A stretch of DNA of 64,000 nucleotides from NCBI RefSeq assembly GCF_003945345.1, contig NZ_AP019308.1, positions 1,736,001-1,800,000 on the forward strand, read 5' to 3'. Within the stretch, counting starts at the first letter, position 1. Each line of letters begins with the position of its first letter. Positions 1-8,677 of the stretch are shown piece after piece. This stretch comes from Paenibacillus baekrokdamisoli. GTDB lineage: Bacteria > Bacillota > Bacilli > Paenibacillales > Paenibacillaceae. The notes under the pieces are model-generated. The model was not told the origin of the DNA. It saw only the letters and a program-made list of their open reading frames with translations, and searched no databases. The translations under genes and the position numbers were made by a program.

Positions 1-270
1 GCACTGAGCAATTTGTTCTTGGACGATTATTTCAGCCAGATCGTTGATAACTATCAGGAGGCTTGGAGAAAGGTAATAGCGATTGCCGTAACTAGAGGAA
101 TTCCGGTTCCTGCTTTTGCTTCTGCTTTAGCTTACTATGACAGTTATCGATCTGAGAGGCTGCCAGCTAATTTACTGCAAGCGCAAAGAGATTATTTTGG
201 AGCACATACGTTCCAACGCCTTGATAAAGAGGGAAGCTTCCATTTCCAATGGATGGACAATAACGAATAA
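1..270 (+). CDS. gnd: 6-phosphogluconate dehydrogenase, C-terminal end (partial)
   Basis: The reading frame is open from base 1 and ends at TAA 268-270, so only the last 89 residues are in the window. They match the C-terminal helical domain of 6-phosphogluconate dehydrogenase, with the signature [20 protein letters not shown] followed by a segment containing [15 protein letters not shown]. The enzyme oxidatively decarboxylates 6-phosphogluconate to ribulose 5-phosphate in the cytosol (pentose phosphate pathway), and this tail reaches into the partner subunit of the dimer. The first in-frame TTG at 13 is internal and not a start. A hairpin terminator follows at 322-386. Family assignment is firm; gnd versus the gntZ paralogue cannot be decided from the tail alone. 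Confidence 0.93.
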   Translation, partial: ALSNLFLDDYFSQIVDNYQEAWRKVIAIAVTRGIPVPAFASALAYYDSYRSERLPANLLQAQRDYFGAHTFQRLDKEGSFHFQWMDNNE

Positions 271-321
271 CATGTAAGTGTGATGCTTATAGAACGATCT
301 ATTCAATTTCAAATACAATAA

Positions 322-386
322 GGCACTCCTTTGGGATGGTTATGAAATGTCAAATTTCATGATACTCAACATAGGAGTGCTTTTTA
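322..386 (+). terminator. Rho-independent terminator after gnd
   Basis: GCACTCCT (323-330) pairs with AGGAGTGC (373-380) and is followed by TTTTTA. An inner stem ATGAAAT/ATTTCAT (342-348/354-360) extends the hairpin. It lies 50 bp after the gnd stop. Confidence 0.8.
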
Positions 387-589
387 TTTGTTAAAGATTT
401 TCGATGGGAAAGCCCGAAGAATGGCTGCCACCGATACCCAGCGAAAGGGAAGCGCAATTCGATTATACAATCCACTCTATTAATATCCCCACTTGTTCTG
501 CCATGACACGAGGTGGAGAAGGCATTCGATTCTTGAACCACCATTCCACTAACTCTACGTAAGCCCCTTTTAAATGTGGCCTATAAGGC

Positions 590-760
590 TGTTATGGCAG
601 AGTCCCCTCACAGCCTCCGGCATAGTAGGGGTTAGCTCAAAAGATGCCGGTGCCGCCTCAGCTCATAGAGGGGTACCACCAGCAAAACGCAGATTTACAC
701 CGTTAAGGGGATTTGAACATTAAAATAACCAGTTTTCACCCCGCTAAGGGGTAACCGTTA
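590..760. other. Gene-free stretch with several short stems (possible structured RNA or element relic)
   Basis: The gap 387-1083 holds no convincing gene. Within it this GC-richer part contains CCGGCAT (617-623) pairing with ATGCCGG (644-650), CCTC (657-660) pairing with GAGG (669-672), and ACCCC (738-742) pairing with GGGGT (748-752), plus repeated TAAGGGG motifs. It matches no RNA family I can name. It could be the non-coding end of a lost insertion sequence. Confidence 0.25.
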
Positions 761-908
761 GAAACGAAGACACATACAACTTTTTTTGAAAAAGTAGTAA
801 CTATACAATTTAACGTGTTAAGACATGTACATTCTACTAATGAGATATAGCACCGGGGTGCATCCAATGAGAGGTTTCTCTTTGATTCAAATGATCCCGA
901 TTATAAAA

Positions 909-936
909 AAGAAGGAGCACTATATCGCTCCTTCTT
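909..936. terminator. Bidirectional hairpin terminator
   Basis: AAGAAGGAGC (909-918) pairs with GCTCCTTCTT (927-936) across an 8-base loop, with A-rich sequence before it and T-rich sequence after it. It could stop transcription arriving from either side and lies 150 bp beyond the DJ-1 gene, which is on the minus strand. Confidence 0.65.
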
Positions 937-1083
937 CTTCTTTGGATATTTCCGCTACCAAGTACTAACAATATTGAACGTTTAAGCCACGTTAATACCG
1001 GAAAGAGGTCTTGCTCAGATACCTTACACCTACCTCAACCTACCCCAATAACGCTATTGAGAATATGCTGAATTATTTGTGAT

Positions 1084-1740
1084 TTATAAATTGGGCTCCC
1101 GTTTTGCAAACTCTTGTAACATCCCTCTTATTTGTTCTACCAATAAAGCAGGCGCTTTCTTTGGGGAACCTGTGTCAAACGGAGGCTGAGGATCGTATTC
1201 CAAAATCAGCTGGACTCCTTTACTCATATCTTCTCCCAATTCCCATGCTATTAATTGAAGTGCCATATCGATACCAGAGGAGACACCGGCTGCTGTAACG
1301 ATTTTGCCCTGACGAACCACTCTTTCATCTGTTGGAATTGTTCCAAGAGATTGAAGCAGGTCGAAGGATCCCCAATGACTGGTGGCTACAATTCCATTTA
1401 ACAAGCCTGCGGCGCTCAAAATCAGAGAGCCGTTACAAACCGACGTGGTCCATTTCGTAGTTTCATGTATTTGGCGAATCCAATTTAACGTTTCTTCGTC
1501 ATTCATTGGAGTTTTATAATTTGGCGGACTGCAACCTGGAACAACGAGAATATCAGCTGAAGTAACTTCAGAAAAACTGTAATCGGCATGCAAATAACCC
1601 ATATTTGAGTCCAGTTTGATTAACCCTTTTTTCTTAGCGACAAACTTCACTTCACATTTCAGTGTAGCAGCAAATACATCGTATGGACCAATTGCATCTA
1701 ATGCTGTGATTCCATCGAAAAGCATGATTGCGATTTTCAA
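1084..1740 (-). CDS. DJ-1/PfpI family protein (isonitrile hydratase-like)
   Basis: 218 residues, full length for a single-domain class I glutamine-amidotransferase-like DJ-1/PfpI protein. The opening KIAIMLFDGITALDAIGPYD is typical of the branch annotated as isonitrile hydratase or as the N-terminal domain of GlxA-type AraC regulators. The likely nucleophile is Cys102 in SVCNGSLIL at the strand-elbow-helix turn. No AraC DNA-binding domain follows, so this is the stand-alone form. I chose the TTG start at 1740 because AAAGGAGAG sits 7 bases upstream; the longer open frame to 1782 has no such site. The gene is monocistronic, between a hairpin at 909-936 and a recombination scar. Its substrate cannot be told. 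Confidence 0.85.
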   Translation of the reverse strand: MKIAIMLFDGITALDAIGPYDVFAATLKCEVKFVAKKKGLIKLDSNMGYLHADYSFSEVTSADILVVPGCSPPNYKTPMNDEETLNWIRQIHETTKWTTSVCNGSLILSAAGLLNGIVATSHWGSFDLLQSLGTIPTDERVVRQGKIVTAAGVSSGIDMALQLIAWELGEDMSKGVQLILEYDPQPPFDTGSPKKAPALLVEQIRGMLQEFAKREPNL

Positions 1741-2010
1741 GATGATCTCTCCTTTGGAGTGGGATTCTATTCTTACACACAAACTATAACATACTCATAC
1801 GGGGTATGGGTATGTAGATATTGTGAAAACACTGCTCGGCGTTCTGATCATGAACGGTATCGCCCACAACCAGAAAGTGACCTTTGGAAGTAATAATACG
1901 CTTACCAGTGTAAAACCCCCATGCCGTAGACCAAGGTATTTTAATTTCAAACATCTCTTTCCACAAATATTGATTGAGAAATGCTCATGTAAACCTTTAA
2001 TAGTACGTTA

Positions 2011-2079
2011 CTTGTCAAAAAGCATACTTTATGACAAGTTGGAAAACAGGCAATATTCCACTTGTCATAAAGTATGCTT
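2011..2079. repeat. Inverted-repeat array resembling a serine-resolvase res site
   Basis: CTTGTCA (2011-2017) and TGACAAG (2032-2038) form a 28-bp dyad, the size of a resolvase subsite. The 20 bases at 2020-2039 recur as a perfect inverted copy at 2060-2079, 20 bp away. A fragment of a serine resolvase starts just downstream at 2101, which is the usual place for res relative to its recombinase gene. Confidence 0.55.
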
Positions 2080-2100
2080 ATTTATTTTGAAACACTGCAC

Positions 2101-2232
2101 TTTACTGATATGCTTTTTGACACGAAGTTTCGTGAACTCGGAATTGAAGAACGGTATATCTTCATGGACAAGCAAAGTGGTAAGGACTTCAACCGGCCAC
2201 AGTATCCGCGTTTTGCTGGTGGTACCTCATAG
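2101..2232 (+). pseudogene. Serine resolvase/invertase fragment
   Basis: One open frame encodes about 43 residues containing DMLFDTKFRELGIEERY and then FMDKQSGKDFNRPQY. This matches the segment of small serine recombinases (Tn3-resolvase type) just after the catalytic Ser region, including the conserved K-x-SGKDxxRP block. The N-terminus with the catalytic serine and the C-terminal HTH are gone; the frame ends at TAG 2230-2232 after unrelated residues. It is a remnant next to the res-like site at 2011-2079 and abuts the headless transporter, marking a deletion or insertion scar. Confidence 0.7.
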
Positions 2233-2241
2233 AGCTAAGTA

Positions 2242-3072
2242 ACAAAAGGGGAAGGAATGGGCTACTTCAGCATGTTTATGAGTATTGCCATGGTAATTGG
2301 GCCGGCTTGTGGACTCTACTTATGGAAAGACAAGAACATCACGTTATTGCTTGTGACCGTTTGTGTCATTGCTGCGCTTTCTCTTCTGTTTACGTTGGGG
2401 ATACGGGTACGTCAACCAAAACAGGGTAATACAAAGATGACTTTGAACGTAGAGCCAGTTAAGCGGAAAAAGGGCATGCACTGGAGTGACTTTATCGAGC
2501 CTAAGGCGCTACCTATTTCATTGGTGGGGTTTCTTCTTGCCGTATCTTATAGCTCATTATCTGGGTTTATGGCCTCTTTTACAACTGAGATTCATCAATC
2601 TCAAGTGGCGGGTATTTTTTTTGTTGCGTTTGCAATCATGATTGTATTATTTCGACCTCTTGTTGGAAAAGTATTCGATAAATATAACGAACATTACTTA
2701 TGCTATCCCGGGATTTTGTTGTTTACAGTCGGTATGTTCCTGTTAAGTCAGGCGGACTCCGGAACGATGGTTTTGGTGGCCGGCTTCATTATGGGAGCAG
2801 GGTACGGAGCGCTTTTCTCTAGTTTTCAGGCACTTGCCATCTTGCTGTCCCCCGAAAACCGCAGAGGGAGCGCCAATGCGACGTTTTTCTTGTTGTTTGA
2901 CTCCGGTTATGGGGTAGGTTCTTATTTCATGGGATTGATTGCATCCTTTACGGATTACCGCATGATGTATGTTTTCGCAGGCGCCATTGCGATGCTTTCT
3001 GCAGGCCTGTACTATGGTCTGCATCATCGCACTCGAGCGAAGCAGACTATTCAGAATCAAAATGCCATGTAA
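2242..3072 (+). pseudogene. MFS transporter lacking its N-terminal third
   Basis: The frame opens inside a conserved MFS segment (KGEGMGYFSMFMSIAMVIGP, normally the loop and fifth helix) and runs to TAA 3072 with about seven hydrophobic segments and the cytoplasmic motif RPLVGKVFDKYNEHY. About 130 residues (helices 1-4) expected in a ~400-residue drug-efflux-type MFS protein are missing; upstream DNA is the resolvase scar. GGGGAAGG happens to precede ATG 2257, so a 271-residue product could be made, but it would lack half of the transport core. I infer an inactive relic. Confidence 0.75.
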
Positions 3073-3207
3073 ATTGCCTTTCCGACAGGATGCAATAATG
3101 AATTGATTGACATTTAATTAAGATTGGGGTAGCCGTACAATAATACCTTCAAACAAATCAACTTTGAGGGTCTAGAAATCGAAGCAAGTATGGGCGGCTG
3201 AACATAT

Positions 3208-3390
3208 CGTTCGTTGACCTAATCATGGGAGACGAGAACTTAATAAATCCACCTAGCGATTCTCACTCCCATGTCTCAACGGATCTTAGCCCATTCATTC
3301 CTTCGTCACATCTTGGAGGTCGGACTTTCTAACGGAACGGGTCCGAGCCCTTTTGCGTAACGTTTCCCGATACTCCGGACGATTCCCGTT
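3208..3390 (-). repeat. Degenerate repeat, copy 1 (second copy at 42955-43105)
   Basis: About 150 bp here recur in diverged form at 42955-43105, sharing CTCCCATGTCTCAACGG, TTTCTAACGGAACGGGTC and CCCTTTTGCGTAAC. Read on the minus strand both copies give a related short peptide (EYRETLRKRARTRSVRKSDL here, EYREMLRKRAKTRSVRKTDL there). The conserved translation suggests the C-terminal end of a decayed transposase or similar repeated gene; the family is not identified. The gap 3073-3445 holds nothing else I can support. Confidence 0.5.
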
Positions 3391-3445
3391 AGCGCAATCA
3401 ATTATTATTGTCTTAACCTGTATAGCTTCGATGAACCAAATTACA

Positions 3446-3487
3446 AAAAACCTTGAATCATACGATCTTGTACGACCCAAGGTTTTT
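3446..3487. terminator. Hairpin terminator downstream of the araC-type gene
   Basis: AAAAACCTTG (3446-3455) pairs with CAAGGTTTTT (3478-3487), with an additional inner stem. It lies 30 bp past the stop of the minus-strand regulator. A very similar hairpin in reverse complement lies at 4784-4823. Confidence 0.75.
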
Positions 3488-3517
3488 AATATTTTTAAAG
3501 ATTACCTCAGCTTCATG

Positions 3518-4396
3518 TTATGCCTTCTTTAACGCTGATGGCGGGTAACCAAACCGCTCTTTGAATACTTTTGAGAAGTGGGCTGCATTCTCAAAGCCAA
3601 TCGTAAAACAAATATCCGTAACGGATAAATTCGAATGAGTTAACAGTTCTTCCGCCTTGTCCAACCGACGATTGCGTATCCATTGTAGAGGAGATGTGTT
3701 GTACGTGGCTTGAAACTCTCTTTTAAAAGCAGATAAACTTCTTCCAGATAAGTATGCAAGATCGCTTATTGATACAGGGTTCATGAAGTTCTCCTCAATA
3801 ACTTCGGCAATACCTTTCTTAGTTTTGCGTTTAAGCTGTAAAAACTGAAGCAGAAACCGATTGTCTGCGTCCACTACATTGAATAATAATTCCAGCAGCT
3901 TAAGCTTTACCAGTCCATCATTTATTTTTTCAGAATCATTGAAGTAAGGCTTAAGAGACTCCAAATAGCCGACAAGACGATCATTTACGGAGTGAACAGA
4001 CACCGGAACAATCAGTGCCGGATATGATGATTTATAATCTGCCAGTTTCATAAATTCACGGAGCACATCTTCTTTCAGGAAAAACATCATGTAGTCCAAT
4101 TTATATTCAGAATCCGAATCTCCCGATTTCTCATATTCGACAACAATCGATTTTTGCAAAAGTATCATTTCATTTTTAAGAACCGTATATTCCTGATTTC
4201 CGAATCTCACCGTGTACATTCCCTCAAGGACGAAGAGAAGCAGGTGATCCTCTAAAAACATGGTTCCCTTTGTGCCTTGGGTATGTGTGCAGGATTCAAT
4301 CACAGACAATCCTTTCAGCTTTAAGACACTTTGATTATACGGAGGCCTACTAAGGGCTTGAGGCGCCTTAACAATCGCACTGTTTCTTACAGACAT
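3518..4396 (-). CDS. AraC/XylS family transcriptional regulator
   Basis: 292 residues. The C-terminal ~100 residues form the double helix-turn-helix: ISDLAYLSGRSLSAFKREF for the first and DICFTIGFENAAHFSKVFKE for the second, ending in the typical FGYPPSALKK. The N-terminal part (about 25-130) is a cupin-like sensing region (HLLLFVLEGMYTVRFGNQEY). ATG 4396 has AGGAGGAA 6 bases upstream; the in-frame TTG three bases earlier is too close to that site. It points away from the SDR/OYE genes across a 575-bp gap, so by inference it controls that oxidoreductase cluster, probably as an activator responding to an electrophile or similar ligand. The ligand is unknown. Confidence 0.9.
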   Translation of the reverse strand: MSVRNSAIVKAPQALSRPPYNQSVLKLKGLSVIESCTHTQGTKGTMFLEDHLLLFVLEGMYTVRFGNQEYTVLKNEMILLQKSIVVEYEKSGDSDSEYKLDYMMFFLKEDVLREFMKLADYKSSYPALIVPVSVHSVNDRLVGYLESLKPYFNDSEKINDGLVKLKLLELLFNVVDADNRFLLQFLQLKRKTKKGIAEVIEENFMNPVSISDLAYLSGRSLSAFKREFQATYNTSPLQWIRNRRLDKAEELLTHSNLSVTDICFTIGFENAAHFSKVFKERFGYPPSALKKA

Positions 4397-4783
4397 CAAT
4401 TATTCCTCCTGAATATAACTGCAAAATATATTCGCCCCTATGACGAATATTCCTTTTCAAAATAAAGCAAAAGTAATTTTGCTATAACTCCAATCAACTA
4501 ACGTTACTGAGCCCCGCCAAATAACGTTATTACGAATCATTCTTTAATTTTCCTTTCTAGGGGTAGTACCAGCGAAGCTTACACCACCCGCACAGTTGAA
4601 GGATTATTTATAAATAATCAGTTCCAAAATTGAGCTAGCATTTCGTGTTATCTTACCTCTAATACTTGAGAAATTCAAGAAAGGGGTTTGAGTCCGAACA
4701 AGCTTGCCGCGATCATCTTTTCCACATCTGTATGCCAAACTGTCTTTGATGTCGAAGTGCCAGAATGCCTCGACAAAAACATT

Positions 4784-4823
4784 AAAAACCTTGGGTCGTA
4801 CTGAGTACGATTCAAGGTTTTTT
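4784..4823. terminator. Hairpin terminator upstream of the SDR
   Basis: AAAAACCTTG (4784-4793) pairs with CAAGGTTTTT (4813-4822), with an inner GTAC/GTAC stem. It follows a short unrecognised coding remnant (FDVEVPECLDKNIKNL, from about 4736). Another remnant after it (about 4830-4918, SEMNKCIELWNKVMDALVK then stop) also looks like a gene tail. The rest of the 4397-4972 gap shows nothing else. Confidence 0.6.
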
Positions 4824-4972
4824 GTCTGTCATGTGGTTCATTGTAGCCGTGCAAATGAGCGAAATGAACAAATGTATAGAGCTTTGGAACAAAGTAATGG
4901 ATGCGCTGGTGAAGTAAACTTACCTCATCAGGAAAACAAATCAAGCTGAACAGAAAGGAAAGGGAAATGATT

Positions 4973-5824
4973 ATGACAAAACAAAAGGTTTGGTTCGTAA
5001 CAGGAGCATCAAGAGGTTTTGGATTGGAAATTGTCAAAGAAGCGTTGGGATTCGGTGATCAGGTTGTGGCAACGGTCCGGAATTCACCTGAATTATTGGC
5101 AAGCAAGTTAGATAATCCGGATAACCTTAGCGTGGTCGTGCTTGATGTCACTAATGAACAACAGGCTTACGAGGCAGCAGGACAGGCAATCAAACGATTC
5201 GGTAGGATTGATGTGCTTGTCAATAATGCAGGATTCGGCCTGCTGAGTGCAGTAGAAGAAGCGACGGACAAGGAAGTAAAGAGAAATTTTGAAGTCAATG
5301 TGTTCGGGTTGTTAAACGTTACCCGCGCAGTTCTTCCTTATATGAGAAAAGAACGTCCGGGACATGTGATCAATATTTCCTCGATAGGCGGATTAACGGG
5401 TAACGTCGGATGGGGGGTGTACGGCTCCACAAAATTCGCTGTTGAAGGATTAACGGAAGCAATGGCAAAAGAATTGGCTCCGCTAGGCATTCATGCTACT
5501 GTCGTAGAACCCGGTTTGTTCCGAACGGAATTCCTGGATGTAACGTCACTGACTCGTACCAGCCGTGTAATTGACGATTATGCGGAAACAGTAGGTGAGA
5601 TGAGAAGTTTCGCCACTGAGGTTAACAAAAAGCAACCCGGCGATCCTGTCAAGTTAGCCAAAGCATTAATTCTCTTGGCTAATGCGGAGAAACCTCCGGT
5701 ACACTTACCGATGGGAAAGGATACCCTCACTTTCTTCAAAGAAAAAATGGATCTTTTCGAGAAGGATATTGAGGCATGGTTTGACGTGATAACAGGCACA
5801 GACCATGATGATGTGATTTCGTGA
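4973..5824 (+). CDS. Short-chain dehydrogenase/reductase (SDR)
   Basis: 283 residues, classical SDR. The cofactor motif TGASRGFG is at residues 9-16, NNAG follows in DVLVNNAGFG, and the catalytic set is Ser in NISSIGG plus Tyr and Lys in YGSTK. The tail carries an extra ~60 residues (RSFATEVNKKQPGDPVKLAKAL), as in the sub-family annotated as oxidoreductase/short-chain dehydrogenase in Bacillota, which normally uses NADP(H). GGAAAGGG (4957-4964) is 8 bases from ATG 4973 but only 2 from the ATG at 4967, so I use 4973. It lies divergent from the AraC regulator and upstream of an Old Yellow Enzyme. The substrate is unknown; an aldehyde or ketone is likely. Confidence 0.9.
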   Translation: MTKQKVWFVTGASRGFGLEIVKEALGFGDQVVATVRNSPELLASKLDNPDNLSVVVLDVTNEQQAYEAAGQAIKRFGRIDVLVNNAGFGLLSAVEEATDKEVKRNFEVNVFGLLNVTRAVLPYMRKERPGHVINISSIGGLTGNVGWGVYGSTKFAVEGLTEAMAKELAPLGIHATVVEPGLFRTEFLDVTSLTRTSRVIDDYAETVGEMRSFATEVNKKQPGDPVKLAKALILLANAEKPPVHLPMGKDTLTFFKEKMDLFEKDIEAWFDVITGTDHDDVIS

Positions 5825-6013
5825 GGTTCGATATTAAGTAGCATTAAACGAATATTCGATTTAATTTAGCCACTGACGGACGATTCGAAGCGTTTATCCA
5901 CGATCAGTCATTTGGTTAGGGTTTGCTGTTAAAGAGGCTCCAAGCATTCGCCTTCGTATGATTCACTTGAGTCTAAGCAGTAATCAATAAATCAAATGAA
6001 AAGAGGACAAAAA

Positions 6014-7150
6014 ATGAATTCGAAATACAATCAACTGTTCCAACCTTTCACATTCAAAAATGGTATCACGATCAAGAACCGCGTCGTTATGGCACCAATG
6101 ACAACCTGGGCAAGCAACGATGATCTAACCATCTCCGACGAGGAAGTCAGCTATTACCGCAAAAGAGTTAACGGGGTTGGACTCGTTATTACGGGGTGCA
6201 CGCAGGTCACTCCAAATGGACAAGGCTTTACGAATGAATTTGCCGCTTACGACGATTCCTTTATTCCGAGTCTGCGAAAACTTGCTGATGCTGCGAAAAG
6301 CGGCGGAGCTCCTGCTTTGCTTCAAATTTTCCATGCCGGGAATAAAGCTTTGCCGGACCTCGATATCGTAAGTCCTAGTGCAATGAAAACGGAAGCTACG
6401 GCTTTTGCTCCAAGCGTAGAAACAAGAGAGTTATCCCATGGGGAAATCTTATCCATTATCCATGCCTTTGGCGAAACCACAAGAAGAGCGATCGAAGCTG
6501 GATTTGATGGTATCGAAATTCACGGGGCACATGGATTTTTGATTCAAAACTTCTGGTCCCCAATAACAAATCAACGTACCGACGAATGGGGTGGCACACT
6601 CGAAAACCGCTTGCGGTTCCCAACTGCACTTATTGAAGAGATCAAAAGTGTCATTAAGAAGCATGCACAAAAACCATTAATTATAGGCTTCCGTATTTCC
6701 CCTGAAGAATCGAGAGAAGGGGGACTGCGAATGAAAGATACGTACGAATTAATCGAGCGGCTTGTTCAACTGGATGTCGATTATATTCACGCTTCGTTGG
6801 ATGACGTATCTTCAAAACCAATTGACAGCGAAGATGACAAAACGAGACTCGAATTGATTCTCGACAAAGTAAACGGCAGAGTACCGGTCATGGCTGCAGG
6901 TTCTGTCAAAACACCGGACGATGCCCTTAAAGCTGTAGAGAAAGGGTTACCGCTTTTTGCTATTGGGCATGCGCTGGTAATGGACCCTGAGTGGGCCCAA
7001 AAGGCTTTAAATGGCCGTGAAGCCGAGATCGATACGGAATTGAAAGTCTCGAAACTCAGCCAGCTTGAACTGCCGGATAAGCTTTGGAATGTAATTCAGG
7101 CAATTCCGGGCTGGTTTACGATCAGCAAAGAAGAAGAACAAGTGAAATAA
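6014..7150 (+). CDS. Old Yellow Enzyme family NADH:flavin oxidoreductase
   Basis: 378 residues, one FMN-binding TIM barrel. The start of the barrel is FQPFTFKNGITIKNRVVMAP, and the active-site signature HGAHGFLIQNFWSP supplies the His pair that binds the carbonyl of alpha,beta-unsaturated substrates. FMN-phosphate binding residues lie in VMAAGSVKTPDDAL and FAIGHALVMDP. The class resembles YqiG/YqjM-type ene-reductases, which reduce activated C=C bonds or detoxify electrophiles. ATG 6014 has GAGG 7 bases upstream; the earlier in-frame ATG at 5996 has none. It is 190 bp after the SDR and may share its regulation by the AraC-type protein. Confidence 0.93.
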   Translation: MNSKYNQLFQPFTFKNGITIKNRVVMAPMTTWASNDDLTISDEEVSYYRKRVNGVGLVITGCTQVTPNGQGFTNEFAAYDDSFIPSLRKLADAAKSGGAPALLQIFHAGNKALPDLDIVSPSAMKTEATAFAPSVETRELSHGEILSIIHAFGETTRRAIEAGFDGIEIHGAHGFLIQNFWSPITNQRTDEWGGTLENRLRFPTALIEEIKSVIKKHAQKPLIIGFRISPEESREGGLRMKDTYELIERLVQLDVDYIHASLDDVSSKPIDSEDDKTRLELILDKVNGRVPVMAAGSVKTPDDALKAVEKGLPLFAIGHALVMDPEWAQKALNGREAEIDTELKVSKLSQLELPDKLWNVIQAIPGWFTISKEEEQVK

Positions 7151-7274
7151 AGGGAAATCGTTTCATATTCGTCAAAATCATAAAAATCATGCGTTGATTA
7201 ATCAATCCACATTGATTATTCCACATACATTGATTTAACTAATTTGGTGAAAGTAAACGGAGGAGGGAATTTGA

Positions 7275-7528
7275 ATGTCAGATGCAAAGACAACTAACTG
7301 GTGCACAGAAAACGATTGGAGATTTTGCACCAGAACTTATCGAATTAACCGATGATGTTTTATTAGGAAATGTGTGGGGGCGAAAGGACCTTTCTCCTCA
7401 TGAGCGCAGTTTAATTACCATATCCAGCTTGATCACGGGCGGAACAACTGAAATTTCATCTTAATAAAGCAAAGGAAAAGCCGAAAGCGATGTCTGCAAT
7501 TATGGTTGCCAAAGAACTGTTCCAATAG
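7275..7528 (+). pseudogene. Carboxymuconolactone decarboxylase (CMD) family relic
   Basis: A good site (GGAGGAGGG, 7259-7267) precedes ATG 7275 (MSDAKTT), but the CMD-like sequence continues in another frame (LTGAQKTIGDFAPELIEL, then ERSLITISSLITGG). After about 7447 it shifts again to FHLNKAKEKPKAMSAIMVAK and ends at TAG 7526-7528. About 20 residues normally between HLNKA and PKAM are missing. Two frameshifts plus an internal deletion make it dead. Its position after the Old Yellow Enzyme matches clusters in which SDR, OYE and CMD proteins act together. Confidence 0.75.
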
Positions 7529-7671
7529 GAAAGTAGTTATTCCAAAGCAGCAAAAGTAAAAATAGTTTAACCAGGTCTGATCAATTAGCAGCTTTACATC
7601 GCATTGGTGAAATTTAATGACTTAAAAACTCAGTAATCGCATACAAGCGTAACAACATAGGAGGAAAGAAA

Positions 7672-8514
7672 ATGACAGACAAAAAAGTTTGGTTTATTAC
7701 AGGTGCCGGGCGTGGTATGGGTGTAGATATTGCAAAGGTCGTCTTGGCTGCTGGCCACCGGGTCGTCGCCACCGGTCGCAACACCGACACCGTTGCCAAA
7801 GCTGTGGGAGAGTCGGGCAACCTTTTGGTGGTCAAGCTCGATGTGACTAGCCCTGCAGACGCCGAGGCAGCTGTCAAGGCTGCGGTTGAACGGTTCGGCC
7901 GCATCGATGTGCTCGTCAATAATGCCGCCAACTTCTACGCGGGCTACTTTGAGGAGCTGACTCCCGAGCAGATCGAGTCGCAATTGGGGACGGCCCTCAT
8001 CGGACCGATGAACGTCACCCGTGCCGTCCTGCCTGTGATGCGTAAGCAGCGCTCGGGGCACGTGATCTCGATCTCGTCGAGTGCGGGCCTTCTCGGGTTC
8101 GAGTTCTGTACCGCCTACGCCGCGTCGAAGTTCGGCCTCGAGGGATGGATGGAGTCGCTGAATGCTGAGGTTGCGCCTTTCGACATCAACACCACCATCG
8201 TCAACCCAGGCTTTTTCCGCACAGAGCTCCTTACGAAGGAGTCGGTGACATACGCAAAGCCGATCATCGAGGACTACGCCGAGCGCAGAGCAGGGCAGCT
8301 AGAGTGGTGGAATGCCCAGAGCGGACAGCAGCCTGGCGACCCGGCTAAGCTCGCTCAGGCGCTGATTACGATCGCGAGCGAGGAGCAGCCGCCGACCCGG
8401 TTCGTCGCAGGAGCCGACGCCATCGGCGTCGCTGAGCTGAAAATCGCCAATCTACAGGCGGAGATCGACGCCTACCGTGATCTTTCGATATCTATGGCAC
8501 ACAAGCAAGCATAA
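7672..8514 (+). CDS. Short-chain dehydrogenase/reductase, GC-rich and likely acquired
   Basis: 280 residues with TGAGRGMG (cofactor loop), NNAAN, Ser in SISSSAG, and YAASK (catalytic Tyr and Lys). It is a paralogue of the SDR at 4973, with the same extended C-terminus (QQPGDPAKLAQAL). From about 7750 onward the DNA is clearly GC-rich (third positions mostly G or C, for example a GTCGTCGCCACC run), unlike the AT-rich genes around it, while the first ~60 bases and the AGGAGGAAAG ribosome binding site look local. This suggests transfer from a high-GC donor, or recombination onto a native start. Likely NADP-dependent; substrate unknown. Confidence 0.9.
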   Translation: MTDKKVWFITGAGRGMGVDIAKVVLAAGHRVVATGRNTDTVAKAVGESGNLLVVKLDVTSPADAEAAVKAAVERFGRIDVLVNNAANFYAGYFEELTPEQIESQLGTALIGPMNVTRAVLPVMRKQRSGHVISISSSAGLLGFEFCTAYAASKFGLEGWMESLNAEVAPFDINTTIVNPGFFRTELLTKESVTYAKPIIEDYAERRAGQLEWWNAQSGQQPGDPAKLAQALITIASEEQPPTRFVAGADAIGVAELKIANLQAEIDAYRDLSISMAHKQA

Positions 8515-8677
8515 GCACTGGAACTGATCTTGCCGGACCGCACCAACTAGCCTGCATCCGTCGCGATTGCATTAGCTCTGGCTGCGGTCTCCTTAGCCGT
8601 ATCTGCTCGTCCTCCGAAACGGTTAGCAGTCTAAGGTGATGGAACTTAAGAAATCAGGAACAGAAAGAGGTTTATAC

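Noticed and set aside
350..544. 64-residue minus-strand frame after gnd
   Set aside because: It overlaps the terminator, has no ribosome site and no recognisable domain. Another frame of the same DNA shows a faint protein-like string, but not enough to name.
1823..2242. 139-residue plus-strand frame
   Set aside because: It runs through the res-like inverted repeats in a different frame from the resolvase remnant and resembles no protein.
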